Shown one piece after another: positions 8,747-20,485 of a DNA stretch of 21,118 nt. Within the stretch, counting starts at the first letter, position 1. Every line of letters begins with the position of its first letter. The notes under the pieces were generated by a model, which was not told the DNA's origin, did not search any database, and saw only the letters and a program-made list of their open reading frames with translations. This stretch comes from Hypsibius dujardini (taxonomy: Eukaryota > Tardigrada > Eutardigrada > Parachela > Hypsibiidae). The stretch covers positions 1 to 21,118 of the forward strand of contig LRSR01000269.1 in assembly GCA_001579985.1 (NCBI GenBank), written 5' to 3'. The position numbers and the translations under genes are program-made.

Positions 8747-11700
8747 CTAAGTCGCTCCGAGCAGCCAGTACGTTGTCAGCATTCCCTTGCCCTTAAAATA
8801 CAAAGAAAACTTTTCCTTGAATTTGTGTAAAACGATTTTGATTTGCTTCGCCGCTGGCGTCTACCTTGATAGGTACAGAGCCACGTTCAACGATTCTGTA
8901 GCCACCGATATTCTCCAGCAGATTCTTGGTCTCCTGGGTGATCTGAATCTTCATGGCTGTATCAGACACGTGCGTCACACAATTCACTTATCAATAGGCA
9001 GCGCACCATAAGGAATAGGGAGAGGTTTCACTTGCCTTCACCTGTCGACTCCATCCGGGATGCGACATTGACGGTATCACCGAAACTACAGTAAATCGAC
9101 AGACACTTTATAGAACAATACTACAATACGGTCCCCGGAATGTTTATCTCATCCGAAAGATTAGCCATACATACAGGCAGTAGCGAGGCATCTTCAATCC
9201 CACGATTCCCGCTACACACGGACCTACAACATGGATTGGAGTAAAGCAACGTAAAATATACTTCTATTTTAACTTTTTATTGACGCTGCTTTGTTGTCAT
9301 AAAATATACAGGTGTACAGTACCTGAATTTAAGCCGATTCGGACTTTCAGTTCCGCGTCGGGCCGGTCCGGAATGGCGAATGTCTGAATGCCGTCGATCA
9401 GCTGAAGCGACATGGAAGCTATCTCCGCGGCATGGCGGTTACCGTTTCTCACCGGAAGACCAGAAGAAACCTGCGCCAGAAAATAAAAATAGTCGTGTGC
9501 TATCTGGCATGCATGTTTAACTTGCTGGAGTTGTCTTTACCATATACGCATCGCCGATGGTCTCTACTTTATACACGTCAAACTTTTCAATAACCCCATC
9601 GAAAAACGTGTATAGCCCGTTGAGCAAACTGACGACCCCCATGGGACTTCCGGCAGCTGCGATGGTCGTGAAACCGACGATATCGCTGAAATAAATGCTG
9701 ACACTCTCAAAAGCCTCCGGGTCAACGTGTTCGCCTCTGGTCAAAGCAGCAGCCACAGTCCTGCAACCGAACCACAAAACTGCCTGAACAATTCCAAAAT
9801 GGGCGCGATATTTCTTCGTGTCTGTATTGATACTTTGGAAGAAGTTGACTGAGCAATTGTTCCGATCGATTTTTCTCATCCATAAACTGTTGCGTCTTCT
9901 CCGCCACTTTCAGCTCCAAATCCATTGCGTACTGCTCCATCCGTTTGAACAACACGTCAACAATATTATCACCATAGGCGCCGATGACTTTCTTCAAACG
10001 CTCTTTGATCTTGGGGAAGGTCGGACGCTCCACGGGAATCTCCTCCCAGCAGCGTTCCATCAAATCGTACAGCTCATTGGAGCAGGAAGCTCGCGGTACT
10101 CGTGGTCGAACAGGGGGAATGTTAGCTGCGACGACCTAAAATTCGGAGACCCCAGAGTGCAAGTAATTGTAGGGCAATGGGCTAATAATTTTTCTTTCTG
10201 ACAGTGTACTTCGTTTAAAATTTCTCGCTCAGACATTTCCAACGGATCGTTAGGCAATTCAAACGGCCCGCTTCGGAGGATGATCTGCTGGAGGGTGATG
10301 GCAAAGCTGTAAACGTCTCCTTTCTGAGAAATTAACGTCGAACGGTTAGGCAAATACTTTTCATAATGGCTGCGGGCACGAGTGTTAACGGGTGATTTTT
10401 GGGGGAACAAGTTTTCGAACAGGTATTAAAATTGAGATTGGTCAAATACTGGTAATAGTATTTTTTTACACAAAAATGTATACTTCTGTTTGGGAAGAAA
10501 ATGCTTAAAGTACATGTAACTTGGGCTTCCGGATGGTTAAAAGTTCGTGCTTATAGTCAAAACCCCGTAACATTTTAAGTGACATGCCTTAAGACACCGC
10601 CTAAATTCTTCCAAAGCGTCGCAACAGGACTAAAAATTAAATAAGGTTTTTGTGCCAGCAGAACATAACTGTGCCCTCATAAAATCCCTTGCGAAAACCC
10701 GTGCTTTCAGAAAACACCCATAAACCCTCGTGCCTTCAGCTTTGATCAATAGTTTTTTGTGGACCCAATGAGAAACATGTACCTGGGTACCGTCCGCTGG
10801 CATCACTTGCCGCAAGAGTTCTGGAGCTCGCCATAGAAGGATCTATAGGGCAATATAGTTAGGACTTGCCGGACAGTACGGCAATAGTAATGATTATTAT
10901 GTAAGTGATAGTTGACCTCGGTTAGGCGGTCTGGGCTATCATTTGGTCGGTATGGAAGCAGTAAGCTTCGAGGCCGGAAAAAAGGCAATCCGTAGTCGGA
11001 AATTTTCAGGGTGAATCTCGTGTCTATCTGACACGTGTGAGCAGTGAGATTTCCGTGCGACACGATCGGGCTAGTGTGGAGGTATGTCATCCCCTGCACA
11101 GCCCGGAGAAAACCAACAATGTGATGATTTGATGTTAGATGCCACGCTACTTCCGTATTCTACAGGCAAACATACGAAGACAAGGTCTTTAATCAGGCTG
11201 TTTTTGAAGCTCCAGTCCAGCTTCATATCCTCATAGCTGAGGATGTCTGTCAGCGATCCCTTGGCGCAAATCTCCGCAACCACATATTGGCACTTGCCGC
11301 TCGGTGTGAGACCGATCCCGATAAACCGTTGCAAGTTAGCTTGCGTGGCGTTTTTAAGCTGCAAAATTAACATTTGTTTACTTAAAATCTAAATTTTTGT
11401 CCAGTTGAATTCTCTTTTCTAACTTTTAGCGAATACCAAATTCAGTTTCGATATAATGTTCGAATTGGGTGTGACGTCCAACCCACTGACGTCAGTCAAC
11501 GCCACGAGGGTGTTGTTGAAGCTCGCCAGGATGTCGCAATTATACGCGGAGAATCCGGTCACACCTGAGCCGATTGTCGAATGGGTAGTCTACAACGAAT
11601 TATTGAGAGACAAAAAATTGTTCGTTCATTTGCACTGCACTAGACGTATGCACGAGGAGTTCGACTTATACTGACCGATTCAAATTTTTTGTTTGGCATA

Positions 11701-14700
11701 ACGCCAACTATTGGCCATTTTCATATAGTGGAGCCCAATACAAATATATTTTTGACCCTTGTTCATTTCGAATTCAATTTCGAATCAATTGGTATAAGTT
11801 CATTAATTTTCAAAAAAAAATCTTTTGAAATTCAATGATCGATCGAATGATGTTTTAACAAAAATATGGCGCGAATCAGTGCAAGAAGCAGTTTCTATCG
11901 ATGGATTTGTGTTTTACCTGACGGTAAGCTGAAAAAAAAACTTTTTCAAAGTCGCCCAAAAAAATTGAAATTTTTTTTCTTAATTGAATAGAGCTATGCA
12001 AGGTAACTCAAATCGGGTCCGATCTGTTACTGTATTTCCTCGATAGGTAGCGACAGCGCACGGGTCACGTGACATAAGGGTTGCCCGCTGTACACGTAAA
12101 GCATGCAACCATCCCAATCAATCAATCATTTGAAAACGTTGCCTCATGTCACAGTTCTTCACTTTCTCCATGTCCATGAGGCTCTTTCCGACGTTTCGAA
12201 ATGCCTGCTGTCTGCTCTTTGGAAAAGGAATGAAGAATCATTGTTTACTTGGAGAGATTAAAAATTGAAAGATAAAAACCGCCACAAGAAAGTTGCGTGT
12301 ACGACTTTGTGGCATGCGAGGTACAGGCAGAGCACACGCTAACCATTAGGGGGGGGGGGACCAAGTTAACGTCACAGAGTTTGTGCGCTGTCGTTATCTA
12401 TCGAGGAAATACAGTTAATGTGTTCACCTCTGAAATTTCCGTAACACCAATTTGAATTTCGATTCCAAATTGAATCAGGGATGGATTAGAATTACAAGAA
12501 AGTGATTTAGAAAACATACGCTGAGTTCCATTACACAGAAACTGCTTACTGCCGAGCCCTACGCCAGACATATTGTCAATAGTAAGGGTAATCAAAGTTC
12601 GCTTATTTGCAGCGTTTGTTTTGCTATTTCAAACTCGCTAATCACCTTGGTTTTGAAGATAAACGAGAAAAGCAGCCAAGGAGCTTCTTTTCTCGCTATC
12701 TGCTCGCTAATTGTGTGCAGCTGTCTTGTGAGTGGTCCATGCGAGTTGAGATTAGCGAAGGAGACACAGCCTCAGGTAAGCCAGGGGCGTGTCATCGTAT
12801 CACCGTTGCAAGGGCGTGCAAAACCAGGGAGATTGGCGAGTTTGAAAGGAGCGAAATAAACATTGCAAATAAGCGAACTTTGAATACGCTTAGGAGTAAA
12901 GCATCACTCCTCGTACACTTTTGAATGATATTCCATGCGACATAATCGGTTGCTTACCGCCCTTGCGCGACGTTCTATTTGTTTCAACAATTATTGATGC
13001 CTTACCAAGGTCTTCTTGCTGGACGCAATGTTGCTGCCGGTTCGGTTTTGCTTTATTACGAGGTCGTCCTGATAGATCTTCCACCAGTCGAGATTATAAT
13101 CTTTTCGCAATTCTCTGGAGGCAAAAGTTTTTCAGTCTTCCCTGGTTTACATCAACACCTGATTTCTTCCTTTGTGTCTTGAGCCTAATCCAATTGGCTT
13201 CACCAAAAAATGTATTTCTCGGTACAGAAAAAATAACCAGAGAAATAGAGTACCTCAATTTCACCACAGCGAAAACGGCCGACGCTGTCATGCCGGTCAG
13301 TAAAATCAGCGGAATAATGATGACGACGGCCAAAAGTCCGTTCGACAGACGTTGACAGTGATCGTCGCGGAATCCGCATTGCGGCTCATCCGGCGGCATG
13401 ACGCCGCTGTTGGCGAACCACAACCGGCGTTCGGTCACTTGGAACTTGGTGCGATTGCCGCCGGGTACAATCAAATCACGAACGTATTGAACAGCAACCT
13501 AAACCGGGAAAAGTAACACGGGAATAACTACATGACAGACATGGGGCGATCGAGCGAGCGGTGCGTGCCAGCAGACCATAATGAAACCGCCTTTTTATAT
13601 TGGAATAATTTTTTAGAAACGTGTAGCAAATAAGAGCGGTGAACCACGTGAAATTGATGGCTGGAACTGCACCTGATGGAGGAGCGACCGAAAGCGACGC
13701 AAAACCAGACAGGTTAACGGTCGGTCTTAGTGAAAGTGTAAACCGTCAACCGTCAACCGTCAACCATCAACCGTCAACCGTCACCCGTGAAGCATCAACC
13801 GTTAGGCATCAACCGTCAACCGTCAACGATCAACCGCCAACCGTCAACCGTCAACCATCAACCGTCAACCGTCACCCGTCAAGCATCAACCGTCAAGCAT
13901 CAACCGTCAACCGTCAACGATCAACCGCAAACCGTCAACCATCAACCGTCAACCGTCAACCGTCAAGCATCAACCGTCAACCGTTAACCGTCAACCGTAA
14001 GCCGTGGAGCGTTAGCCATCAACCGTCAACCGTCAACCGTCAACTGTCAACCGTCGACCGTGACTTCACGTAGCGGGGTCAACCATACTAATGGCCCACT
14101 ACCCGGACTGACTGTCCATTATCCGGGCTGACCGTCCGTTAACCGTTCATCACATCGACTGCCCGTTCCCTAACTGGAATTTGGTTTCTTGAGGACGTCG
14201 AAAAAAGAGATGTCCCAGAAAAAACACGGTTACATTTGCTGACCTTGAATTGACCGGTCTCGGTGTCAAAATTTTTGATAACCATCGGTCGAGCTCGTTG
14301 CCCGACCGGTCCGATATGCAAGGAGCCCGTTATCCCGATGTAATCAGTGCCGAAGATTCGTTTCGTCATGGCGGACCCGTTGTAAATATCCAAGCCCTCC
14401 GCGCTCATGGTGGAGACCTCTTGTGCGTAAATCATGATGCTCTCATAGAAGCCGATTATCACAGGATCTGGCTGCAAAAGATGACAATTCGTCAGCCAAT
14501 GATTTGGGAGGCGATTTCCTTCAACACGAAATTAATTTCTTTCCGAGAGCTTATAAAAAATTATGAAAATTGTCAATCACAACTTTCCTTCGAAAAACAG
14601 AAACAGCTAATCTAAACTAAAAAACAAAACAAAACTAGACTAAATAAAACTAAACACTTGAACAGAATTACAATAAGGTAAAGCAAAATGAAATATAACA

Positions 14701-17464
14701 AAAAATACACTGAACTAAATTAATTTTTTTATGCGCTCTTGAATAAAATCAAAGTCTTGAGATTCGAACGGTCATGTGAACATATTTTTATCGAAGCGTT
14801 TGCTCAGAGCCAGTAATCTCGCCCCTGCCGAACTTTTGGCCCGGATGCAGTGTCTGAGCCGTGTTCCTTGATTGTTGCCCAATTCATAATCCTGCATGTG
14901 TTGGTACTCGACTTTTTTCGTCATCCTTTTTGTTTGGTGTTTTGTTATTTATCTTTTCCGATATCCGATTTCCGATATCAATAAAAACCAATCTAGATTT
15001 TGAAAATTGTTTAATCTTCCTTTTGGATCATGAGAAGTGAGAATCCATGAGCTAGTAAGGAATCTCTGAGTCTTCGCGTGGCAGAGATGGTGAAAATCGG
15101 ACAGTTTTGTAGATTTAATTTGTCATAGCCTTGATCCTTTAAATTGCATAAATTTGAAAATTATAGCAAAATGAGTGTTCTTCAACCTCTTTCGTCCGCT
15201 TTGCCGCATTTTAGACAAGAAAATGCATTGTTATCCATATTAATGGTGAATTAATCGTTCTTTGTTTTGTTTACTAGAATCAGATCAACTTTTATTCCAT
15301 TATCAGTTGTTGTTGTTGAAAGCTTCGTAAACGTTGCTTTGTTCGTTTACGTTTATGTTTCATTGCGCAACGTGAACTGAGTTACGATGATAGAAACGTT
15401 GATTGCAACGACGTTTCTTCTTTCGTTTCGTATGTTTCTTTTTTTACAGCAAGCGCAACCGCCCTAATAAAGTGACACAGTGACGTCGTTCGAGTCTCAG
15501 GACTAATTAAGCTGCTGATGAATGGATAATTACCTGTTCAAGGGCATTAAATGTGTAGTTATAACGCGCTTTGGCCAAGATTTTAATGTCCTGCGCCAAA
15601 ATATCCTCCAGATTTGTTTTGCGAGCATTATTCGCCAGGGAAACGATCATAAGGCTTTGAAATGCCTTCAACGCTCTCTGAAAACGGTTTATTATTGCTC
15701 AGTGGTGAATATGAAAGCTTCATTTCCAATTATCCTTACATTATCATCGTCATCGTCCTGGCTGTAGGAAATGCGTCCCCAATAATCAAGGTCATAAAGC
15801 TCTATCGCAAGAAAAACCTGTCAAAGGTGAAATATGATCCTTATTCGGCAATGGAATTAGCGACGTCAAGCACAAAAAATGCCGCTTACGAAGTCGCCAT
15901 GCGTTAAGCCTAAATCCAGCGCTGCCAGCTGCAAAACAATTTGATTAATCCGATGTATTTCCATTAATTTAGTAGGTTATATGAATTTCATGAAGTTAAT
16001 ACGCTGTACAACTGCTTGCAGGTTACTTGCAATCTTTCGATTTGGTGTGGTTTGACAAACAAGACTACACGTTGGATGACTCGTGAAGATTTCAAACCGG
16101 CTTATCGATCAACCAACTCGATATACGCATTACGAATTTCGTTGTCCCGAAATTTTGATTTTTTGTCGTTTTCTTCGACTGATTCAGTCTGCCACACGTT
16201 TTCAGTTTCCATTGTGCCGAATTTCAATCTTAATTTTCAAACATACTTTCCAAATGAGTAAAGTCTATTTCTTTGTGTTTGGAGACTAGATTTTGGCCGG
16301 GTTTTGCTTTAAGAAATAAAAACTTTATGACATGTGTAGTTTTGCGGTTCACAATATGCCAAATCAAAAGTTTGCAATTAACCTCTAAGTAGCTGTAGCA
16401 ATGGAGTAACTGGATTTACAGTGTAGTTTGCGCTCACCATAAATTTTCTAATTGACGCTGCCGGTGTCAATAAGATGAATACTGCAAGAGCAAAGCACAG
16501 ATGAAAAAGAAGGTTATAAAATGTGTGAACAGTAAGTTCATTTCACATGATTTCATTCTTTGTCCGTCTCTAATTGGTGAAGTTGTACCTCGGGACCGGG
16601 CTTTCCCTTCCAACAACAACGCTGCCCTTGCTTCGTCCGACAGGCCATTTCCAATGAATGATCGTTCCATGGAATTGCGATACAACTTGTGTGCTAGCAG
16701 GCTGAAGGTATTCATCAGATATTGCGAAGTGAACGTGTAGAAGCTGTAAGAGTCGTCACGGAACAGCGTAGTGTGGGTGTAGTTGAACCGCGAGCAGAGG
16801 GTGATGAACACACCGGCAAGGTCATTCAAACCGAAGGGCACCCCCACCATCAGTGGATATTTCGAGTACTCGCTGGTGGCGTTTAAGGTGATCGCGGCGA
16901 CCCCGGCAGCCGGACAGCCGAATACGGGAACGTTGGCTTCCTCCGCGATTGCATACATCCCCACGAGAGCCGATGCGCAGCCTACAATGTCCAATTTTAT
17001 ATATCGTAATCGGATAACAAGCAGAGTAAAATAAACAAACAAGATTTGCACACGCAAATTTCAACATCTAACAGTTTCTCGTTTCGCGTGAACGTACCGA
17101 TCCCAACATAGGCATTGCATATCACGCCGGTTCGTGCCAACTGCAGGAGTCTCGTTGCAGCCATGTATTGACTCTGTGAACAGGACTCCCCGGCGGACCA
17201 TGTGACCGTTCGGAACTTTATAGACGGCGGCAAAACGAAGGCGTTAGCATTGGCGACAGCCAGATCCACCGCCGCTGCGACTTTCTCATACTTAGGGATG
17301 TAAAATGAGTCGTCCTCTAAGGTCACGCAGACGGTGAGGTAAGTCGGATTGGCGACAGAATTGTTGAGGGTATTTAACGGCGGCATGTCCGCCACCGAAA
17401 TTTTCTGTGCCCATCTTGGGCAGACAATTAAAAGTATGATAGCCGGAAGCAGCGAAAAATTCAT
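8747..17464 (-). CDS. Receptor guanylyl cyclase, complete (21 exons, 1,079 aa)
   Basis: Full-length single-pass receptor making cGMP. Exons in order: 17464-17098, 16981-16589, 16481-16438, 15928-15890, 15817-15740, 15677-15534, 14471-14244, 13498-13254, 13114-13006, 11589-11437, 11358-11176, 11093-10917, 10842-10783, 10323-10210, 10135-9834, 9760-9541, 9470-9323, 9223-9175, 9085-9036, 8956-8865, 8791-8747. The sum is 3,240 bases, in frame. The start at 17464 opens a signal peptide ([20 protein letters not shown]). Residues about 20-450 are an ANF-receptor-type ligand-binding domain with several N-glycosylation sequons, [17 protein letters not shown], an acidic run of five Asp, and a juxtamembrane PPDEPQCGF. 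The transmembrane helix is about 485-510. The kinase-homology domain (about 550-790) keeps GSGVTG, but VALT lacks the VAIK lysine, and it has SHGN and SDYG: a pseudokinase. The signalling helix is about 800-880. Cyclase residues Asp905, Glu945, Asp949, Cys1017, Asn1024 and Arg1028 are all present. It ends 14 residues into the last exon. The third-last exon uses a probable GC donor. Ligand unknown. Confidence 0.93.
12027..12417. mobile_element. 385-bp TIR element with TTA duplication (Harbinger-like MITE)
   Basis: The inverted arms 12030-12061 and 12383-12414 begin CTGTATTTCCTCGATAG and agree at 30 of 32 positions. TTA stands immediately outside both arms (12027-12029, 12415-12417); a 3-bp TTA/TAA duplication is typical of PIF/Harbinger elements. 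It is non-coding and contains a run of ten G near 12350. It lies within the 1,416-base intron of the minus-strand receptor (13005-11590). Confidence 0.75.
12583..12892. mobile_element. 306-bp TIR element with TA duplication (MITE)
   Basis: Long inverted arms 12585-12655 and 12819-12890 (about 71 bases each, some ten mismatches and one indel) share CAAAGTTCGCTTATTTGCA and CTGGTTTTG-type blocks. TA lies on both sides (12583-12584, 12891-12892). It has no coding capacity. It sits in the same receptor intron as the TTA element, separated from it by about 165 bases. Confidence 0.75.
13738..14056. repeat. Heptamer minisatellite (CAACCGT)n with 91-bp higher-order period
   Basis: About 45 units of CAACCGT and variants lie in the intron 14243-13499 of the minus-strand receptor. 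Variant units recur 91 bases (13 heptamers) apart: CACCCGT at 13782 and 13873, and TCAACGATC at 13823 and 13914. Stop-free plus-strand frames here are repeat artefacts. Confidence 0.92.
14749..15504. mobile_element. Larger TIR element of the same family (about 756 bp)
   Basis: The left end (14749-14770, TCAAAGTCTTGAGATTCGAA then CG) and the right end (15487-15504, inverted CTCGAACG form) match the arms of the 144-bp element at 1572-1715. The homology extends inward: a shared TTTTTATCGAA.CGTTTGCTC stretch on the left and ACGTCA.TGT on the right. No transposase frame is visible. It lies in the intron 15533-14472 of the minus-strand receptor. The flanking duplication is not clear. Confidence 0.6.
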
Positions 17465-17522
17465 CGTCCTTACGGCTAATCAATTAGAAATCCTATGATT
17501 ACTCAAGGAACGGTGGGAACAA

Positions 17523-17530
17523 AATATATA
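17523..17530 (-). promoter_or_regulatory. TATA-like box upstream of complete receptor gene
   Basis: TATATATT on the minus strand begins 66 bases before the ATG at 17464. The spacing would allow a short 5' UTR. No convincing initiator is seen, and AT-rich chance matches are common. Confidence 0.25.
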
Positions 17531-19525
17531 ATGAAGATGTACGACGTGTAATGCAAGATTAGCTCTGTCTATGCAGTTTCTTAATGTCTACGTGCACTCA
17601 GGGGAAACAAAACTCCTTGTAGTTTATAACACATGGACATAAACAGTTAGAGAGTTAAAAGGTTGAAAACCCGTTAGAATACGGCTCGTTATGCATTGAG
17701 ATATCTCAAGCGGGAAAATTACTGCTCCAAATGCTTCGAAAGAAACATCAATTTTGCGGCTTTTGTGAGCGCGGAGCGCGAGCGATAGCTAGTAGTTTAT
17801 GGTGCTGATTAAGCGGGAGCAGGCGCATAGTAATTTGCAATGCAGGTATGCGAGCACACTAGGATCCTCGTCGGTGCGTAATTTGATGGACTCCAATTAT
17901 AAATCGAGCACGAGGAGTATAATCCAAAGGAGGAATAGGTTCATGAAAGGAGAGACCTGCAAGTTGCCTCTGAGGGTGAAACGCCTTACCGGAAAAACGA
18001 CGACGAAAGCGAAATTGCTTATACCGGTTTATTATAAGGTCTCACATTGTATCCGTTGGGAACATATGTTTTGTTGTTGTGTTGTGGTAATAAACGTATC
18101 ACAATTGGATAATTCCTCCATGTAGATTTATGTAGATAATCTTATATTCGTATGTCATGTCCCAGCGTTTTGTATCCGTTTACAGGAAGTACACATTTAT
18201 ATCGTATGAGAGTGCTTTAGAGAGGATCCTCTGCTATAACGGAAATTGAATCTTTTCATATACGAAATCAATACACCCTCTTTTCATGAGGTTGTAGAGA
18301 AGGATAGTAAGAGAGGAAGATGAATATGCGTGACCGTAAACAGAGAAGGACTACACTGTACTCTAAATGTCACGAGGCGCGTCTTTTGAATTTCAGTCGT
18401 GCTAAGGGTACACCATGACATCACCATTCAAGAAATATATTTTCACACCGTGCCCGAGGTCAAAAGCGTAGTCGATCTTTACGGGTAAAAATTTGCGTGG
18501 CATCTATCACCGGGAGGAAACTTATTTTTGAGACTAAGTTCTACCAACTCCCACTTTCCTCAAGTCGAAAAGCCACAGAAATTTAAAACGCCAAAAGCGA
18601 GATATTTGAGTGCCCTATCCGAAAATGAACATTCTTCAATCTAACAATCAATCGCGTGTCCGTACTCCAAACTCGCCGATGACCCGAGAATACGGTAACT
18701 CCGTTGATTTTTCTGCCTAAATGAGACGCGCAATTTTTCCCGCAACTTTCTCAGTTTTTGTTATTTTGCAATTCGACAAAATTTAATTAGCCCCTTTAAG
18801 CAGCCAAACTAAATTGGTAAAATTTTTGAATTTCATGGAATTGAAACTCAGAGAAGAGTTGAAGATGGCGTAAAGAGAATTTCTCCTCTCTGATCGTTCC
18901 TCATCGCGTCCGCCTCGTGATCCTATTCTGCTCCTTGATCCGCGAGGGCATTCAAAGATGATGTTGGGATTACTAGACTAATTTTTATTTAAAAAATGTA
19001 TTTTGAGCGCTGTATCTTGTGCTTTGTTGAAAATTGGCCTTGAAAACAACGCGGGAGGTTCGGCCATTACGGTAAATGATGAAAAACTTCATTCTTAGGA
19101 GGGTCCGAGAAAAATAATGAATCTTTTTTTTGGCAAGAATTATACGGCAATGTGTTCTAGATAATCGATTGGCCAAAGAATTTTCAAAGTTTGTTCACAT
19201 TTAAGCGCCTTTGAGAAACGATGAGAAGCTTTGATCTGTTCGATTTTCGATAACTGGTGCGGATTCACAAGAACCAAACGTCGATTATGTGCTTCCCGGA
19301 GAAGAAGGAAAAAACTTAAACAAACCCAAATTAATGCAGATCTTTTACGATAAAACGAAAGAGTAGAAAATTTTCTGTCGAATGAGTGGTGAGCTACTTT
19401 CCCCCTACTAAAAGGGACAGAGCAGCATGGGAGTGAAGTTAGTCCAGGCATCCACTGTGACTGGACCGTGCGCGAACATTTCGTTTGTGTTACCCGGAAT
19501 GGAAAACATAGTTTGATTCATCACT
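17531..19525. other. Upstream intergenic region, no gene supported
   Basis: About 2 kb of unique AT-rich sequence 5' of the complete receptor; it may hold its control elements. The longest open frame is plus 17799-18125 (108 codons, basic, no recognisable motif), within chance expectation. No receptor exon or TIR pair was found. Confidence 0.5.
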
Positions 19526-19980
19526 TACAGCTGTGGCACGATTTCTTGACGAAGAACAAGGGCCGTTAAGTGGAACGTAACATACACCGTAAATAGGAAC
19601 GGTCAAACTGCACGGCCCAAAAAATCAGTCAATCAATTGCAAATATACTCTCTTTACTGTGTGTGGTCTCAGTTGATTGATGTCTTGCTTATTTCTTCAA
19701 ACGAACGCGACAATTTTCAGCCGATGTAAAGATTGATTCATCGATTGATTCCAAAAATGCCAACTTCAAAACCTCCAACCCCTCCCACCCCTGTCCCAAT
19801 TTTACATAAAATTGTACCTTCCCTGTTTTAGAAAATTTCTATATTTTCGTTGTTCAAATTTAAGAGAAAATCTATAATTTTTCCCGGTTTGTCTGTTCCG
19901 ATTAAAGTAGCTTATTTCGCAAAGGGTGCGTTCCACTTAACGGCCCTTGTTTTTCGTCAAGAAATCGTGCCACAGCTGTA
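19526..19980. mobile_element. 451-bp TA-flanked MITE with 50-bp near-perfect TIRs
   Basis: Arms 19528-19577 and 19929-19978 are inverted copies differing at one base of 50; they begin CAGCTGTGGCACGATTTC and end GTTAAGTGGAACG. TA flanks both. Near identity suggests a recent insertion. The TA target and CAG start suggest a Tc1/mariner-mobilised element, by inference. No protein is encoded inside. Confidence 0.85.
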
Positions 19981-20485
19981 CCATTGTGTCATCACGAAAT
20001 TCATCATTAAGTCGAGTTATTTTTAGAGCCTACGTAGGCGTGGCTAGACAAAGTAATGCACGAGTTTTTTTTAAAATTACAACACGGCTTCTTTTTGAAA
20101 TGGAAACAGCTGTTTTTTTTGGCGTTGGAACACACAGGCACAGTTCCAATTGGAGCCACGACGTCCTTCCAATTGGAAGTGATCAGTCCCAGTTCCACTT
20201 TTCTGTCTATTTCCAGTGGCGTTTAGTGAGTGCACTCGTACTGCTGGAAACAAACTTTCGAATGTTCGTTGCGTCAAATTTCTCTGTAGTTTATGTCGCC
20301 ATTTTTTCGCCTACAACCTACTCGCGAATTCAATTCATCCCAATTCATGGCGCCGAATCTCTCAAACCGATTTTGGAAATAGAACCGTGGAACTTTGACA
20401 GAAAACTGTACGTCCGGTCATCAGGGAATTGTCGATTCGGGTTACGGGAACAGAAAACAGAAAACCAGAACTATTATTTCAAATT

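Noticed and set aside
12398-12595. Candidate minus-strand receptor exon reading [15 protein letters not shown]
   Set aside because: It has no good acceptor, and its upstream side is the end of a MITE. The exons at 13114-13006 and 11589-11437 already join in phase and give a continuous kinase-homology start.
13639-14073. 144-codon plus-strand frame rich in Arg-Gln-Pro-Ser-Thr
   Set aside because: It is a translation of the CAACCGT minisatellite within an intron of the minus-strand receptor.
17799-18125. 108-codon basic open frame
   Set aside because: No motif, no splice context and no homologue recognised; length is within chance expectation.
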